A DNA stretch of 64,000 bases from JALYUM01 sp036688685 (GCF_036688685.1 NZ_JAQQPS010000003.1:1-64000), one strand, 5' to 3'. Positions 18,005-27,903 are shown, counted from the first letter of the stretch. Notes: a model not told the origin generated them from the sequence alone. Program-made: numbers and translations.

Positions 18005-19252
18005 CTATTTAACGGCGGAAACAACTTTCGCGCGCTCCAGCATGGCCAGCAGCAGCACATTGCAACCGGCTTCGAGGTGGTCCGCGCGTGCATCTTCGAT
18101 TTCATTGTGGCTGATGCCATCCTTGCATGGCACGAAGATCATCCCGGACGGCGCCAGGCGCGCCGCGTAGATGGCATCGTGGCCGGCGCCGGAGACGACG
18201 TCCATCGTCGAGTAACCAAGTTCGGCAGTTGCAGCGCGCACTGCGTCCACGCAGTCGGGGTGGAACGGGCAAGGCGGGTAGTAGGACACCCGGTCGATCG
18301 CAATCGACAGGCCCGAATCCTGGCTGGTCTTGTCGATGAAGGCCAGCATTTCCTCGTGCATGGTGTTGAGCAGTGCGTCGTTCACATTGCGCAGGTCGAT
18401 GGAGAATTTGACTTCGCCCGGAATCACATTGCGGCTGTTCGGGAACACGCTGACCATGCCGACGGTGCCGCGCCCGTACGGCGGATAGCGGTTCGCGATG
18501 GCCACCACTTCCTGCATGATGACAGTAGCCACCTGCAAGGCATCCTTGCGCAGGCCCATCGGCGTCGGCCCTGCATGCGCCTCCATGCCGGTGACCACGC
18601 AGTCGTACCACGACAAGCCCATTACCGCCGGCACCACGCCGATGACCTTGTCCGCGTCTTCCAGCACGGGACCCTGCTCGATGTGGGTTTCGAAGTAGGC
18701 GCCGATGGGATGCTCGCCCGGCACCTGCGAGCCCAGATAGCCGATCCGTTCCAGCTCGCTCTTGACGGTGCAGCCCTCGGTGTCTTTCGCTGCATACGCG
18801 GTTTCCAGGCTGAAGGCGCCGCAGAATACGCCCGAACCCATCATCACCGGCACGAAGCGCGAACCTTCTTCATTGGTCCAGAACGCGACTTCGATGGGCG
18901 CCTCGGTCTGGATGTTGTGGTCGTTGAGCGTGCGCACCACTTCCAGGCCGGCCAGCACGCCGTAGTTGCCGTCGAATTTGCCGCCGGTCGGCTGGGTGTC
19001 GATATGGCTGCCGGTGACGATCGGTGCCAGCGCCGGGTTGCTGCCTTCGCGGCGCATGAAGACGTTGCCGATCTGGTCGACGGTAATCGCGAGACCCGCA
19101 TCCCTGCCCCATTGCACCACCAGGTCACGGCCCTGGCGATCCAGATCGGTCAGGGCCAGACGCTTGACGCCGCCCTTCGGCGTGGCGCCGATCTGCGCCA
19201 GTTCCATCAGCGCGTTCCACAGGCGCTCGCCCTTGATGCGTACCTTGTTCAT
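18005..19252 (-). CDS. hyuC: Zn-dependent N-carbamoyl-beta-alanine/amino acid amidohydrolase
   Basis: A 415-residue M20 amidase of the beta-ureidopropionase/AmaB group, the third step of reductive pyrimidine catabolism: N-carbamoyl-beta-alanine to beta-alanine, CO2 and ammonia. Motifs: GSHIDTQPTGGKFDGNYG, WTNEEGSRF, ETHIEQGPVLE, EAHAGPTPMG, SGAGHDAIY and KDGISHNE. The ATG overlaps the stop of the dihydropyrimidinase gene by 4 bases (ATGA at 19249-19252). It is last in the operon. It is homologous to the AllC half of the fusion at 14.8-16.5 kb, so the locus contains two related amidohydrolases. Confidence 0.92.
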   Translation of the reverse strand: MNKVRIKGERLWNALMELAQIGATPKGGVKRLALTDLDRQGRDLVVQWGRDAGLAITVDQIGNVFMRREGSNPALAPIVTGSHIDTQPTGGKFDGNYGVLAGLEVVRTLNDHNIQTEAPIEVAFWTNEEGSRFVPVMMGSGVFCGAFSLETAYAAKDTEGCTVKSELERIGYLGSQVPGEHPIGAYFETHIEQGPVLEDADKVIGVVPAVMGLSWYDCVVTGMEAHAGPTPMGLRKDALQVATVIMQEVVAIANRYPPYGRGTVGMVSVFPNSRNVIPGEVKFSIDLRNVNDALLNTMHEEMLAFIDKTSQDSGLSIAIDRVSYYPPCPFHPDCVDAVRAATAELGYSTMDVVSGAGHDAIYAARLAPSGMIFVPCKDGISHNEIEDARADHLEAGCNVLLLAMLERAKVVSAVK

Positions 19253-20652
19253 GCTGCCTCCTTGTGGCCAGTGGAAGTGAAGGCGGGCCGGTCGATATGG
19301 CGGCCCGCCCCTGCCTCGGCGCGCAGGTCGCCGTTGTCGTACACGACTTTGCCGGCGGCCACCGTGTAGCTCGGGATACCCTTCACGGTGCGGCCCTCGA
19401 ACACATTGAAGCCGCCTTTCGAATGCTGCGTCGCCGCGGACAGGGTCTTGGTTCCTGCCGGGTCCCAGACCACGATGTCGGCGTCCGCGCCCACTGCGAT
19501 CAGGCCCTTGCGCGGATACATATTGAAAATTTGCGCAGCGTTGGTCGAGGTAACCTTGACGAATTCGGACGGCGTCAGCAGACCCGTATTGACGCCCGCA
19601 TCCCAGATCACCGCCATGCGTTCTTCAACGCCGCCGCAGCCGTTCGGGATGCGCGTGAAATCGTTTTCTCCCATGCTTTTCTGGTCGGCGCAGAAGGTGC
19701 AGTGGTCGGTGGCGGTCGTGTGCAGGTTACCCGCCTGCAGGCCATGCCACAGCGCCGCCTGGTGGTGCTTGCTGCGAAACGGTGGGCTCATCACGTGCGC
19801 ACGCGCATAGGCGGGATCGGGATTGGTGTAGACGCTGTCGTCGATGACGAGGTGGCCGGCCAGCGCTTCGCCGTAGACGCGCTGGCCCTTGGCGCGCGCG
19901 CGCGCAATCGCATCGAGCGATTCTTCGCACGAGACGTGAACGATGTAGACCGGGGTGCCCAGCACGTTGGCAATCGCAATCGCACGATTCGCCGCTTCCG
20001 CCTCCACTTCGGGCGGGCGCGACATCGGGTGCGCTTGCGCACCGGTGATCCCGCGCGCCAGCAAATCCTTCTGCAACTGGAATACCAGCTCGCCGTTTTC
20101 CGCGTGCACGGTGGGAATTGCGCCCAGTTCGAGCGACCGTTTAAAACTGTGCACCAGCGTTTCATCATCGGCCATGATGGCGTTTTTATAGGCCATGAAG
20201 TGCTTGAAACTGTTCACGCCGTGGTCGCGCACCAGCGTGCCCATGTCCGCGTGCACCTGGTCGCTCCACCACGTGACGGCCACGTGGAAGGTGTAGTCGC
20301 CGGCCGATTTGGCGGCCCAGCCGCGCCAGGTGTGGTAGGCCTCGAGCAGCGACTGCTGCGGTGCCGGAATCACGAAATCCATGATGGTGGTGGTGCCGCC
20401 GGCCAGCCCCGCCGCGGTGCCGGTAAAGAAATCGTCGGACGTGACGGTGCCCATGAACGGCAGCTGCATGTGGGTGTGGGTGTCGATCCCGCCCGGCATC
20501 ACGTACTGGCCGGTCGCATCGATGATGATGGCGTGCGGCGGCGCTTCCAGGTTCTCGCCGACCGCAATGATCTTGTCGCCAAAGCACATCACATCGGCGC
20601 GGAAGGCGCGGTCGGCGTTCACCACGGTGCCGCCTTTGATAAGGGTAGTCAT
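19249..20652 (-). CDS. hydA: Dihydropyrimidinase
   Basis: A 467-residue cyclic amidohydrolase opening dihydrouracil to N-carbamoyl-beta-alanine in the cytoplasm. Metal ligands: DTHTHMQ (His59, His61), the carboxylated-lysine segment NSFKHFMAYK, VHAENGELV, YIVHVSCEESL and TATDHCTF. The start is the ATG at 20652, within the 4-base overlap with the upstream transporter gene; the frame is open further upstream, but that sequence is the transporter's coding region. Length matches the family (about 460-490). Confidence 0.94.
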   Translation of the reverse strand: MTTLIKGGTVVNADRAFRADVMCFGDKIIAVGENLEAPPHAIIIDATGQYVMPGGIDTHTHMQLPFMGTVTSDDFFTGTAAGLAGGTTTIMDFVIPAPQQSLLEAYHTWRGWAAKSAGDYTFHVAVTWWSDQVHADMGTLVRDHGVNSFKHFMAYKNAIMADDETLVHSFKRSLELGAIPTVHAENGELVFQLQKDLLARGITGAQAHPMSRPPEVEAEAANRAIAIANVLGTPVYIVHVSCEESLDAIARARAKGQRVYGEALAGHLVIDDSVYTNPDPAYARAHVMSPPFRSKHHQAALWHGLQAGNLHTTATDHCTFCADQKSMGENDFTRIPNGCGGVEERMAVIWDAGVNTGLLTPSEFVKVTSTNAAQIFNMYPRKGLIAVGADADIVVWDPAGTKTLSAATQHSKGGFNVFEGRTVKGIPSYTVAAGKVVYDNGDLRAEAGAGRHIDRPAFTSTGHKEAA

Positions 20653-22145
20653 GGTCGTTCTCCTGTCAGATGGGCGGTACGCAGCGCGGGCAGGGGTTTC
20701 CCTTTCATCATGGCGCCGTACACCAGCGCCGAGATGAGTACGCCGACGAACCAGGCATAGGTATAAATGGTCTTGAAGGTGGCGCCGATGTCCCCGAACG
20801 AGGCAGGAAAGGCGGCGTTCAGGAAGCCGGGAATGTTCGGCGCCACGCCGACGATGAAGGCGACGACGGCGGCCATGTTCCACCCGCTCCCGTACGAATA
20901 GGCGCCGTTGTCGACGTACAGCTGGTCGACCTGCAACTCGGTCTTGCGGATGAAATAGTAGTCGATGATCAGGATGCCGGCGATGGGGCCGAGCAGCGCC
21001 GAATAGCCGGTCAGCCAGGTAAAAATATAACCCTGCGTGGTTTCCAGCACTTTCCACGGCATCATCACCAGCGCGATGCCGGCCGTGAGGTAGCCGCCGG
21101 TACGGTAGCTGATGGTGCGCGGCGCCAGCGCAGAAAAATCGTAGGCCGGACCGACCAGGTTGGCGGCCAGGTTCACGCTGACGGTATCGATCAGCAGGAT
21201 CACCAGCGCCACCAGCACCAGCGCGCCCTGCATGCGGCTGGCCAGGTCGACCGGGTCCCAGATCGCCTTGCCATACAGGACCACGGTGGCCGAGGTGACG
21301 ATGACGGCCAGCGCGGCCAGCAAACCCATCGGTAGCGGCAGGCCGATGGTCTGGCCGATGATCTGGTCTTTCTGGGTTTTCGCGAACCGCGTGAAATCAG
21401 GGATGTTCAGCGCCAGCGTGGCCCAGAAGCCGACCATGGCGGTCAGCGATGGCCAGAAGGTGGCCCAGAACTGACCGGCTTTTTTGCCACCGGCGACAAA
21501 TTGCGAGGGCTGGTCGAGCAGGTTGCCGAAGCCGCCGGCCCGGTTATGCACCCACGCCAGCAGCAGGAAGCAGATCACGATTTTCAAAGGCGCGGTCCAC
21601 GTTTCCAGCCTGCGGATCGACTCCATGCCGTGCACGATGTAGTACAGCTGGATGGCCCAGAACGCGAGAAAGCAGACAAGTTGACCGGCGTTGATGCCGA
21701 GACCTCGAATGGCCTCGCCACCGATCGGCTGGCCCATCAGCACGCCCAGCAGCGTGTAGATCATGCTACCGCCGAACCAGGTCTGGATGCCGTACCAGCC
21801 GCAGGCGACGATCGCCCGCATCAGGGCCGGCAGTTTCGCGCCGCTGGTGCCGAACGAGGCGCGCGCCAGCACCGCGTACGGAATGCCGTATTTGGTGCCG
21901 GCGTGGCCGATCAGCAGCATCGGCACCAGCACGATGGCGTTGGCCAGGAACACGGTGAAGATGGCCTGGTAGCCGGACATGCCGGATTCAATCAGGCTGC
22001 TTGATAAGGTGTAGGCCGGGATGCACATGACCATGCCGACCCATAGCGCGGCGAAGTGGTACCAGCGCCAGGTACGCTGGGCGGGCGTGGTGGGCGCCAG
22101 ATCGGGGTTCCAGAGGTGTGTGCTGGTTTGCAGGTCTGTGGTCAA
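20649..22145 (-). CDS. NCS1 family nucleobase:cation symporter
   Basis: A 498-residue transporter with about 12 hydrophobic helices. NCS1 features are LWNPDL near the N-terminus, RASFG, GIQTWFGG and IDYYFIRK near the C-terminus. It should import uracil, thymine, hydantoin or allantoin; the operon favours pyrimidines. No ATG fits the N-terminus: the best start is TTG at 22145, with GGAG 8 bases upstream. The ATG at 22277 lies inside the preA coding region and would add an atypical extension. It is coupled to hydA by a 4-base overlap. Confidence 0.9.
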   Translation of the reverse strand: MTTDLQTSTHLWNPDLAPTTPAQRTWRWYHFAALWVGMVMCIPAYTLSSSLIESGMSGYQAIFTVFLANAIVLVPMLLIGHAGTKYGIPYAVLARASFGTSGAKLPALMRAIVACGWYGIQTWFGGSMIYTLLGVLMGQPIGGEAIRGLGINAGQLVCFLAFWAIQLYYIVHGMESIRRLETWTAPLKIVICFLLLAWVHNRAGGFGNLLDQPSQFVAGGKKAGQFWATFWPSLTAMVGFWATLALNIPDFTRFAKTQKDQIIGQTIGLPLPMGLLAALAVIVTSATVVLYGKAIWDPVDLASRMQGALVLVALVILLIDTVSVNLAANLVGPAYDFSALAPRTISYRTGGYLTAGIALVMMPWKVLETTQGYIFTWLTGYSALLGPIAGILIIDYYFIRKTELQVDQLYVDNGAYSYGSGWNMAAVVAFIVGVAPNIPGFLNAAFPASFGDIGATFKTIYTYAWFVGVLISALVYGAMMKGKPLPALRTAHLTGERP

Positions 22146-22245
22146 GATCGTGACTCCGTCGTTTGGCAAAGGGGACGTACTATGACACTGGAAAAAATCG
22201 ACACATTTAACGGATATGAGAGTAACAGGGAAGCAAGCATTGCGG

Positions 22246-23535
22246 TCACCCCGCCAGCTTCTCTTCCAGCACCGCATGCGGATTGCGCCGGTCCTGCGTC
22301 CAGTTCATGAACGGCTTGCCGGTCTGCTGCGGCACCATGGTGATGCACGCCTCCACCGGACAGGTGATTTCACACAGATTACACCCCACGCACTCTGCAT
22401 CGATCACCTCGTAGGTGCGCACCCCCGCTTCGCCGATCAGCTGGGCAATCGACTGGTGCGACGTGTCTTCGCACGCCACGTAGCACTTGCCGCACTTGAT
22501 GCACTTCTCCTGGTCGATGTGGGCAATGACCTGGTAGTTCATGTCCAGGTATTTCCAGTCGGTGGTATTCGGCACCGCCTTACCAGAAAACGCGGCGATG
22601 TTGGCGTAGCCCTTCTCGTCCATCCAGCGCGACAGGCCATCCTTCATCTCTTCGACGATGCGAAAGCCATGCAGCATGGCGGCCGTGCAGACCTGCACCG
22701 AGCCCGCGCCGAGCGCGATGAATTCAGCCGCATCGCGCCAGTTGCCAATGCCGCCGATGCCGGAAATCGGCAGGCCGCGCGTGAGCGGGTCGCGCGCAAT
22801 CTCGGCCACCATGTTCAGCGCGATCGGCTTGACGGCCGAACCGCAATAGCCGCCGTGGGTGCTGGCGTTGCCGACGATCGGAAACGCGATCATGCGGTCG
22901 AGGTCGAGGTGGGTGATCGAGTTGATGGTGTTGATCAGCGAGACCGCGTCCGCCCCGCCGGCCAGTGCCGCCCGCGCCGGTGCGCGCACGTCGGTAATGT
23001 TGGGTGTGAGTTTCACGATGACGGGCAGGCGCGTATGCTTCTTGCACCAGGCGGTCACCATTTGCACGTATTCCGGCACCTGGCCCACCGCCGCGCCCAT
23101 GCCGCGTTCCGGCATGCCGTGCGGGCAGCCGAAATTGAGCTCGATGCCGTCGGCGCCGGTGGCTTCCACTTGCGGCAAAATCGCCGCCCACAGCGCTTCT
23201 TCGCAGGGCAGCATCAGCGAGACGATCATGGCGCGGTCGGGCCAGTCCTTTTTCACCTGGGTGATTTCGCGCAGGTTGATGTCCAGGCTGCGGTCGGTAA
23301 TCAGCTCGATGTTATTAAAGCCGATCACTTCGCGGTTCTTGCCGTAGTGGGCCGAGTAGCGCGAGGACACATTCACCGCGGCCGGGTCTTCGCCCAGCGT
23401 TTTCCACACCACGCCGCCCCACCCGGCTTCGAAGGCGCGCACGACGTTGTAGGCCTTGTCGGTGGGCGGCGCGGACGCCAGCCAGAAGGGATTGGGCGAC
23501 TTGATGCCGCAAAAGTTGATGCTCAGGTCGGCCAT
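22246..23535 (-). CDS. preA: NAD-dependent dihydropyrimidine dehydrogenase subunit PreA
   Basis: A 429-residue FMN/iron-sulfur subunit that reduces uracil or thymine with electrons from PreT. The TIM-barrel FMN domain has NFGCPHGMPERGMG with the catalytic-type Cys. The C-terminal ferredoxin domain has two 4Fe-4S motifs: CIKCGKCYVAC and CVGCNLCEITCP. The start is the ATG at 23535 (MADLSINFCG); it overlaps the end of preT by 13 bases. The length agrees with E. coli PreA, about 410. Confidence 0.94.
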   Translation of the reverse strand: MADLSINFCGIKSPNPFWLASAPPTDKAYNVVRAFEAGWGGVVWKTLGEDPAAVNVSSRYSAHYGKNREVIGFNNIELITDRSLDINLREITQVKKDWPDRAMIVSLMLPCEEALWAAILPQVEATGADGIELNFGCPHGMPERGMGAAVGQVPEYVQMVTAWCKKHTRLPVIVKLTPNITDVRAPARAALAGGADAVSLINTINSITHLDLDRMIAFPIVGNASTHGGYCGSAVKPIALNMVAEIARDPLTRGLPISGIGGIGNWRDAAEFIALGAGSVQVCTAAMLHGFRIVEEMKDGLSRWMDEKGYANIAAFSGKAVPNTTDWKYLDMNYQVIAHIDQEKCIKCGKCYVACEDTSHQSIAQLIGEAGVRTYEVIDAECVGCNLCEITCPVEACITMVPQQTGKPFMNWTQDRRNPHAVLEEKLAG

Positions 23536-24899
23536 GCTGCCCCCGTTTTGAATTGGATATCTTGATGGATGGCGTGTGCGGCCAGTTTGCCGTGCTGGAC
23601 CGCCTGCACCGTCAGGTCCTGGCCCGGTGCCACGCAATCGCCGCCCGCGTAAATGCCTGCCACGCTGGTGCGGAAATGGTCGTCGACGGCGATCTTGTCG
23701 CCCTGGCGCGCGATGGCGCCGGCCAGGTCGTCGGACAGGCTGACCGCTTCCATGCTCTGGCCGATGGCCTTGAAAACGGCATCGGCGGCGATGTCGATGG
23801 TCGCGCCGGTACCGGCCAGGCGCGTCCCTTTGAGCGCCGTCTCTTCGAAGCGCATGCCCATCACGCGGCCGGTGTCGGTCAACAACACCTCGAGCGGCGC
23901 GGCCCAGGTGCGGATGCGCACGAAATTGGCTTTGGCGATAGCGATCTCGTGGTGGGTGGCGCTCATCGCGTCGAGTCCGCGCCGGTACACCAGCGTGACG
24001 TCTTCAGCGCCCATGTGCTTGATCTGCACCGCCATGTCGATGGCGGTATTACCGGCGCCAATGACGATGGCGCGGCGCGGGACCGGCAGGCAAGCCAGGT
24101 CCTGCGCCTGGCGCAGCGTGGCGATGTAGTCGATGGCGGACATCAGGCCCGGTGCGTGTTCGCCGGTGAGGCCGAGCTGGCGGCTGGCAGTCAGGCCAAT
24201 GCCGAGAAACACCGCGTCATACCGGACATGCAAATCCTGCAGGTGCAGGTTGACGCCCAGGGCATAGCCGGTGCGTACTTCAATGCCGCCGATCTCCAGC
24301 AGGAACGCCACCTCTTCCTGCGCGACATCGCCCGGCAGCTTGTATTTGGCGATGCCGTATTCGTTCAGGCCACCGGCCTTGGCGTTCGCTTCAAACACGA
24401 TAACGTCGTTGCCCAGCATGGCCAGGCGGTGCGCACAGGACAGGCCGGCCGGACCCGCGCCGACCACCGCGATGGTTTTGCCGGTAGCGGGTGCGCGTTC
24501 GAACGGATGCTGATTGAAGGTGGCGTGATCGATGGCGTGGCGCTGCAGCAGGCCGATTTTGACGGGCTGGTGTTCCTCCATGTGGTTGCGCACGCAGGCA
24601 TCTTCGCACAGGATTTCGGTCGGGCAGACGCGTGAACAGGCGCCGCCAAAAATATTCTGTTTGAGGATGTTGTGGGCGGCGCCGTTGAGGTTGCCGTCGT
24701 GGATATTGCGGATGAAGCTGGCGACGTCGATGCCGGTCGGGCAGGCGTGCATGCAGGGCGCGTCGTAACAATACAGGCAGCGCGCCGCTTCGATGGCGGC
24801 CTGGCGGCTGGTGAGCGCCGGCGCCAGGTCGGTGAACTGCCGCGCCAGCGCTTCGCTGGCGCTGGTCGAAGGTGGCAGGTGCTTGAGTGACTCGATCAT
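23523..24899 (-). CDS. preT: NAD-dependent dihydropyrimidine dehydrogenase subunit PreT
   Basis: A 458-residue flavoprotein related to the glutamate synthase small chain. The N-terminal iron-sulfur region has CLYCYDAPCMHACPTG and CSRVCPTEILCEDAC. FAD site: VVGAGPAGLSCAHRL. NAD(P)H site: VIGAGNTAIDMAVQ. It passes electrons from NADH to PreA. First gene of the preT-preA-NCS1-hydA-hyuC operon. The ATG at 24899 follows an AGGA ribosome site and a TATAAT box in the short leader. Confidence 0.93.
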   Translation of the reverse strand: MIESLKHLPPSTSASEALARQFTDLAPALTSRQAAIEAARCLYCYDAPCMHACPTGIDVASFIRNIHDGNLNGAAHNILKQNIFGGACSRVCPTEILCEDACVRNHMEEHQPVKIGLLQRHAIDHATFNQHPFERAPATGKTIAVVGAGPAGLSCAHRLAMLGNDVIVFEANAKAGGLNEYGIAKYKLPGDVAQEEVAFLLEIGGIEVRTGYALGVNLHLQDLHVRYDAVFLGIGLTASRQLGLTGEHAPGLMSAIDYIATLRQAQDLACLPVPRRAIVIGAGNTAIDMAVQIKHMGAEDVTLVYRRGLDAMSATHHEIAIAKANFVRIRTWAAPLEVLLTDTGRVMGMRFEETALKGTRLAGTGATIDIAADAVFKAIGQSMEAVSLSDDLAGAIARQGDKIAVDDHFRTSVAGIYAGGDCVAPGQDLTVQAVQHGKLAAHAIHQDIQFKTGAAWPT

Positions 24900-24903
24900 C
24901 TTG

Positions 24904-24919
24904 ATCCTATCTAATTATA
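24904..24919 (-). promoter_or_regulatory. Putative -10 box and ribosome site of the pyrimidine operon
   Basis: On the minus strand a perfect TATAAT (24919-24914) is followed by AGGA (24907-24904) and the preT ATG at 24899. No good -35 hexamer is seen at the usual 17-base spacing, which would fit an activator-dependent promoter. With so short a distance to the ATG the leader would be minimal. Confidence 0.4.
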
Positions 24920-24951
24920 TGGCGCCGCATCTATCACCACCGCACCAAAAA

Positions 24952-25049
24952 CCGTCATCCCGGCGAAGGCCGGGACCCATACCACTTATGATCAGCGACG
25001 ACACCAAGCGAAGGTGCTATAGGTTCCCGCCTGCGCGGGAATGACGGTC
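24952..25049. repeat. REP-like palindrome pair (locus 2)
   Basis: An inverted pair: CCGTCATCCCGGCGAAGGCC from 24952, and CTATAGGTTCCCGCCTGCGC from about 25017. It lies in the 189-base gap between the stop of mmsA and the start of preT, both on the minus strand, so it separates two pathway modules. Confidence 0.85.
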
Positions 25050-25088
25050 TCAAGTGAAACGATGAAATGACAATTCGGGAGGTTCTGC

Positions 25089-26582
25089 TTACTTCATCTG
25101 TGGGAATGCAAATTCCGCGCCAGCGCTTGCTGTATTTGGCCAGCGCTGCATCACCGCCTTGTGGCGCGTATAAAACCGGATCCCTTCCGGCCCGTACGCG
25201 TGATGGTCGCCGAACAAACTCTTCTTCCATCCGCCAAAACTGTTGAACGCCATCGGCACCGGCAGCGGCACATTCACCCCCACCATCCCCACCTGCACCA
25301 GCCGCACGAATTCGCGCGCAACGCCGCCGTCACGGGTGTAAATCGCCACGCCATTGCCATATTCATTCGCGTTGATCAGTTCCAGAGCCGAACCCACGTC
25401 CGGCAAGCGCACCATGCACAGTACCGGCCCGAAGATCTCTTCCTTGTAGATGCTCATCGATGGCAGCACCTGGTCGAACAGCGTGCCGCCGACAAAGAAG
25501 CCGTTTTCGCGCCCGGCCACCTTGAAATTGCGGCCATCGACCAGCAACTCGGCGCCCGCCTCGACACCCTCGCCGATCAGCCTTTCGATGCGCTGCTTCG
25601 CGGCCGAGGAAACGACCGGCCCCATTTCCGCACCAGCAGCCATGCCGTCGTCCACCTTCAGTGCAGCGGTGCGACTTTTCAGTGCGGTGGCCAGCTTGTC
25701 GCCGGCGTCGCCAATCGCCACCACCACCGAGATGGCCATGCAGCGCTCCCCCGCCGAACCGAACGCCGCACCCATCAAGGCATCGACCGCCATCTCCATG
25801 TCGGCATCCGGCATGACCACCATGTGGTTCTTGGCGCCGCCCAGCGCCTGCACGCGCTTGCCGGCAGCGCTGCCGCGCGCGTAGATGTATTCGGCAATCG
25901 GGGTCGAGCCGACAAAGCTGATCGCCTGCACATCCGGGTTGTCCAGCAACGCGTCGACGGTGATTTTGTCGCCCTGGATGACGTTGAAGACGCCGTCCGG
26001 CAAACCGGCCTGCTTGAGCAATTTGGCGTGCAGCAGCGAGGCCGACGGATCCCGCTCGGACGGTTTCAGGATGAAGGTGTTGCCGCATGCGAGCGCGACC
26101 GGGAACATCCACATCGGCACCATCACGGGAAAATTGAATGGCGTGATGCCGGCCACGACGCCGAGCGGCTGGCGCATCGACCAGGCGTCGATGCCGCGCG
26201 CGATCTGGTCGGTGAATTCGCCCTTGAGCAGGTGCGGAATGCCGACCGCAAATTCAACCACTTCAATGCCGCGTGCCACTTCGCCCTGGGCATCGCTGAA
26301 GGTCTTGCCGTGTTCGCGCGTGAGCATGGCCGCAAACGCATCGGTGTGCTCCTGGCACAGCTGCAGGTATTTGAAGAGCACGCGCGCGCGCGCCAGCGGC
26401 GGGGTGTTCGACCAGGCCGGGAACGCGGCCAGCGCGGCGGCGACGGCGGCATTCACTTCTTCGCTGGTGCCCAGCGCGACCTGCGCACAAGGTTCGCCCA
26501 CGGCCGGATTGAAGACATCGGCAACGCGGCCGCTGGTACTGGCGACGACAGCGCCGTCGATGAAATGGCTGATGGTTTCCAT
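25089..26582 (-). CDS. mmsA: CoA-acylating methylmalonate/malonate-semialdehyde dehydrogenase
   Basis: A 497-residue aldehyde dehydrogenase of the MmsA type. Motifs: GVVAGITPFNFPVMVPMWMF, PSERDPSAS, GGAKNHMVVMPDAD and the catalytic cysteine in SAGERCMAIS. It converts malonate semialdehyde (from beta-alanine) to acetyl-CoA and methylmalonate semialdehyde (from thymine or valine) to propionyl-CoA. The gene starts 4 bases after the aminotransferase stop, so the two form an operon completing pyrimidine breakdown. The N-terminus (METISHFIDG) is complete. Confidence 0.93.
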   Translation of the reverse strand: METISHFIDGAVVASTSGRVADVFNPAVGEPCAQVALGTSEEVNAAVAAALAAFPAWSNTPPLARARVLFKYLQLCQEHTDAFAAMLTREHGKTFSDAQGEVARGIEVVEFAVGIPHLLKGEFTDQIARGIDAWSMRQPLGVVAGITPFNFPVMVPMWMFPVALACGNTFILKPSERDPSASLLHAKLLKQAGLPDGVFNVIQGDKITVDALLDNPDVQAISFVGSTPIAEYIYARGSAAGKRVQALGGAKNHMVVMPDADMEMAVDALMGAAFGSAGERCMAISVVVAIGDAGDKLATALKSRTAALKVDDGMAAGAEMGPVVSSAAKQRIERLIGEGVEAGAELLVDGRNFKVAGRENGFFVGGTLFDQVLPSMSIYKEEIFGPVLCMVRLPDVGSALELINANEYGNGVAIYTRDGGVAREFVRLVQVGMVGVNVPLPVPMAFNSFGGWKKSLFGDHHAYGPEGIRFYTRHKAVMQRWPNTASAGAEFAFPQMK

Positions 26583-26586
26583 AGTT

Positions 26587-27903
26587 TCAATCCAGGTTGT
26601 GAAGGACAGTGGCGAGCTTGCCGAACAATTCGTCGATATGCGCTTTTTCCAGCACCAGCGGCGGCGACAGCGCGATGATGTCGCCGGTGGTGCGGATCAG
26701 CACGCCATCGGCAAACGCCTTCTTGAACGCGGTGAAGGCGCGCAAGCCAGGCTTGCCAGCGATGGGCGCCAGCTCAATGCCGGCGATCAGGCCGATGGTG
26801 CGGATGTCGATCACGTGCGGCAGGCCTTTGAGCGAGTGCACCGCGTCTTCCCAATACTGCTGCATGGAGGCAGCATGCGCCAGGATGTCCTGTTCCGCAA
26901 ACACGTCCAGCGTGGCCAGCGCCGCTGCGCACGCGAGCGGATGGCCGGAATAGGTGTAGCCGTGGAATAGCTCGATGCCGGACGGGGCGTCCATGAAGGT
27001 GTCGTGGATGAAGGCCTTGGAGAACACGGCGCCCATCGGGACCATGCCGTTGGTGAGGCCCTTGGCGGTCGTCATCAGGTCCGGCTCGACCTCGAAATAG
27101 TCGGCGGCAAACGGCGTGGTGAGGCGCCCGAAGCCGGTGATGACTTCGTCGAAAATGAGCAGGATGCCGTGCTTGGTGCACAGTTCGCGCAGGCGCTTCA
27201 GGTAGCCCTTGGGCGGGATCAGCACGCCGGTGGAGCCGGCCACCGGCTCGACGATGACGGCGGCAATGGTCGACGCATCGTGCAGCGCGACGATGCGTTC
27301 GAGTTCGTCGGCCAGGTTCATGCCGTGTTCCGGTTCGCCGCGCGTGTAGGCGTTGCGTTCGAGGTTGTGGGTGTGCGGCAGGTGGTCGACGCCTGGCAGC
27401 AGCGGGCCGAACTGTTTGCGGTTGGGGCCGATGCCACCGACCGACAGGCCACCAAAACCCACGCCGTGGTAGCCACGCTCGCGCCCGATCAGACGCGTGC
27501 GGCTGCCTTCGCCGCGCATGCGGTGATAAGACAGCGCCATCTTGAGCGCCGTGTCCACCGCTTCCGAGCCGGAGTTCGTATAGAACACATGGCCGAACTT
27601 ATGGTTCGTGTACGTCATCAAACGTTCGGCCAGGTCGAACGCGGCCGGGTGGCCCATCTGGAAGGTGGGCGCGAAATCGAGCTGGCCGACCATCTCGCGG
27701 ATGGCAGCCACGATGCGTGGCTGGTTATGGCCGCACGGAACGCACCACAGGCCGGCGGCGCCGTCGAGGATGGCATTGCCATCGACATCCTTGTAGTACA
27801 TGCCTTCGGCCGAGACCAGCAGGCGCGGGTTGGCCTTGAAGTCGCGGTTGTTCGTAAAGGGCATCCAGAATGAAGCCATGGAGGCGGGTCGGGACTGGTT
27901 CAT
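26587..27903 (-). CDS. Class III omega-amino acid (beta-alanine:pyruvate) aminotransferase
   Basis: A 438-residue PLP enzyme. Features: LDGAAGLWCVPCGHNQP, TNSGSEAVDTALKMA, RERGYHGVGFGG, LIFDEVITGFGR and TTAKGLTNGMVPMGAV with the PLP-binding lysine. This signature is that of the beta-alanine:pyruvate or omega-amino acid transaminases, giving malonate semialdehyde, the substrate of the adjacent MmsA. Divergent from a MocR-type regulator across a 166-base gap. The exact amino donor cannot be read from sequence. Confidence 0.9.
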   Translation of the reverse strand: MNQSRPASMASFWMPFTNNRDFKANPRLLVSAEGMYYKDVDGNAILDGAAGLWCVPCGHNQPRIVAAIREMVGQLDFAPTFQMGHPAAFDLAERLMTYTNHKFGHVFYTNSGSEAVDTALKMALSYHRMRGEGSRTRLIGRERGYHGVGFGGLSVGGIGPNRKQFGPLLPGVDHLPHTHNLERNAYTRGEPEHGMNLADELERIVALHDASTIAAVIVEPVAGSTGVLIPPKGYLKRLRELCTKHGILLIFDEVITGFGRLTTPFAADYFEVEPDLMTTAKGLTNGMVPMGAVFSKAFIHDTFMDAPSGIELFHGYTYSGHPLACAAALATLDVFAEQDILAHAASMQQYWEDAVHSLKGLPHVIDIRTIGLIAGIELAPIAGKPGLRAFTAFKKAFADGVLIRTTGDIIALSPPLVLEKAHIDELFGKLATVLHNLD

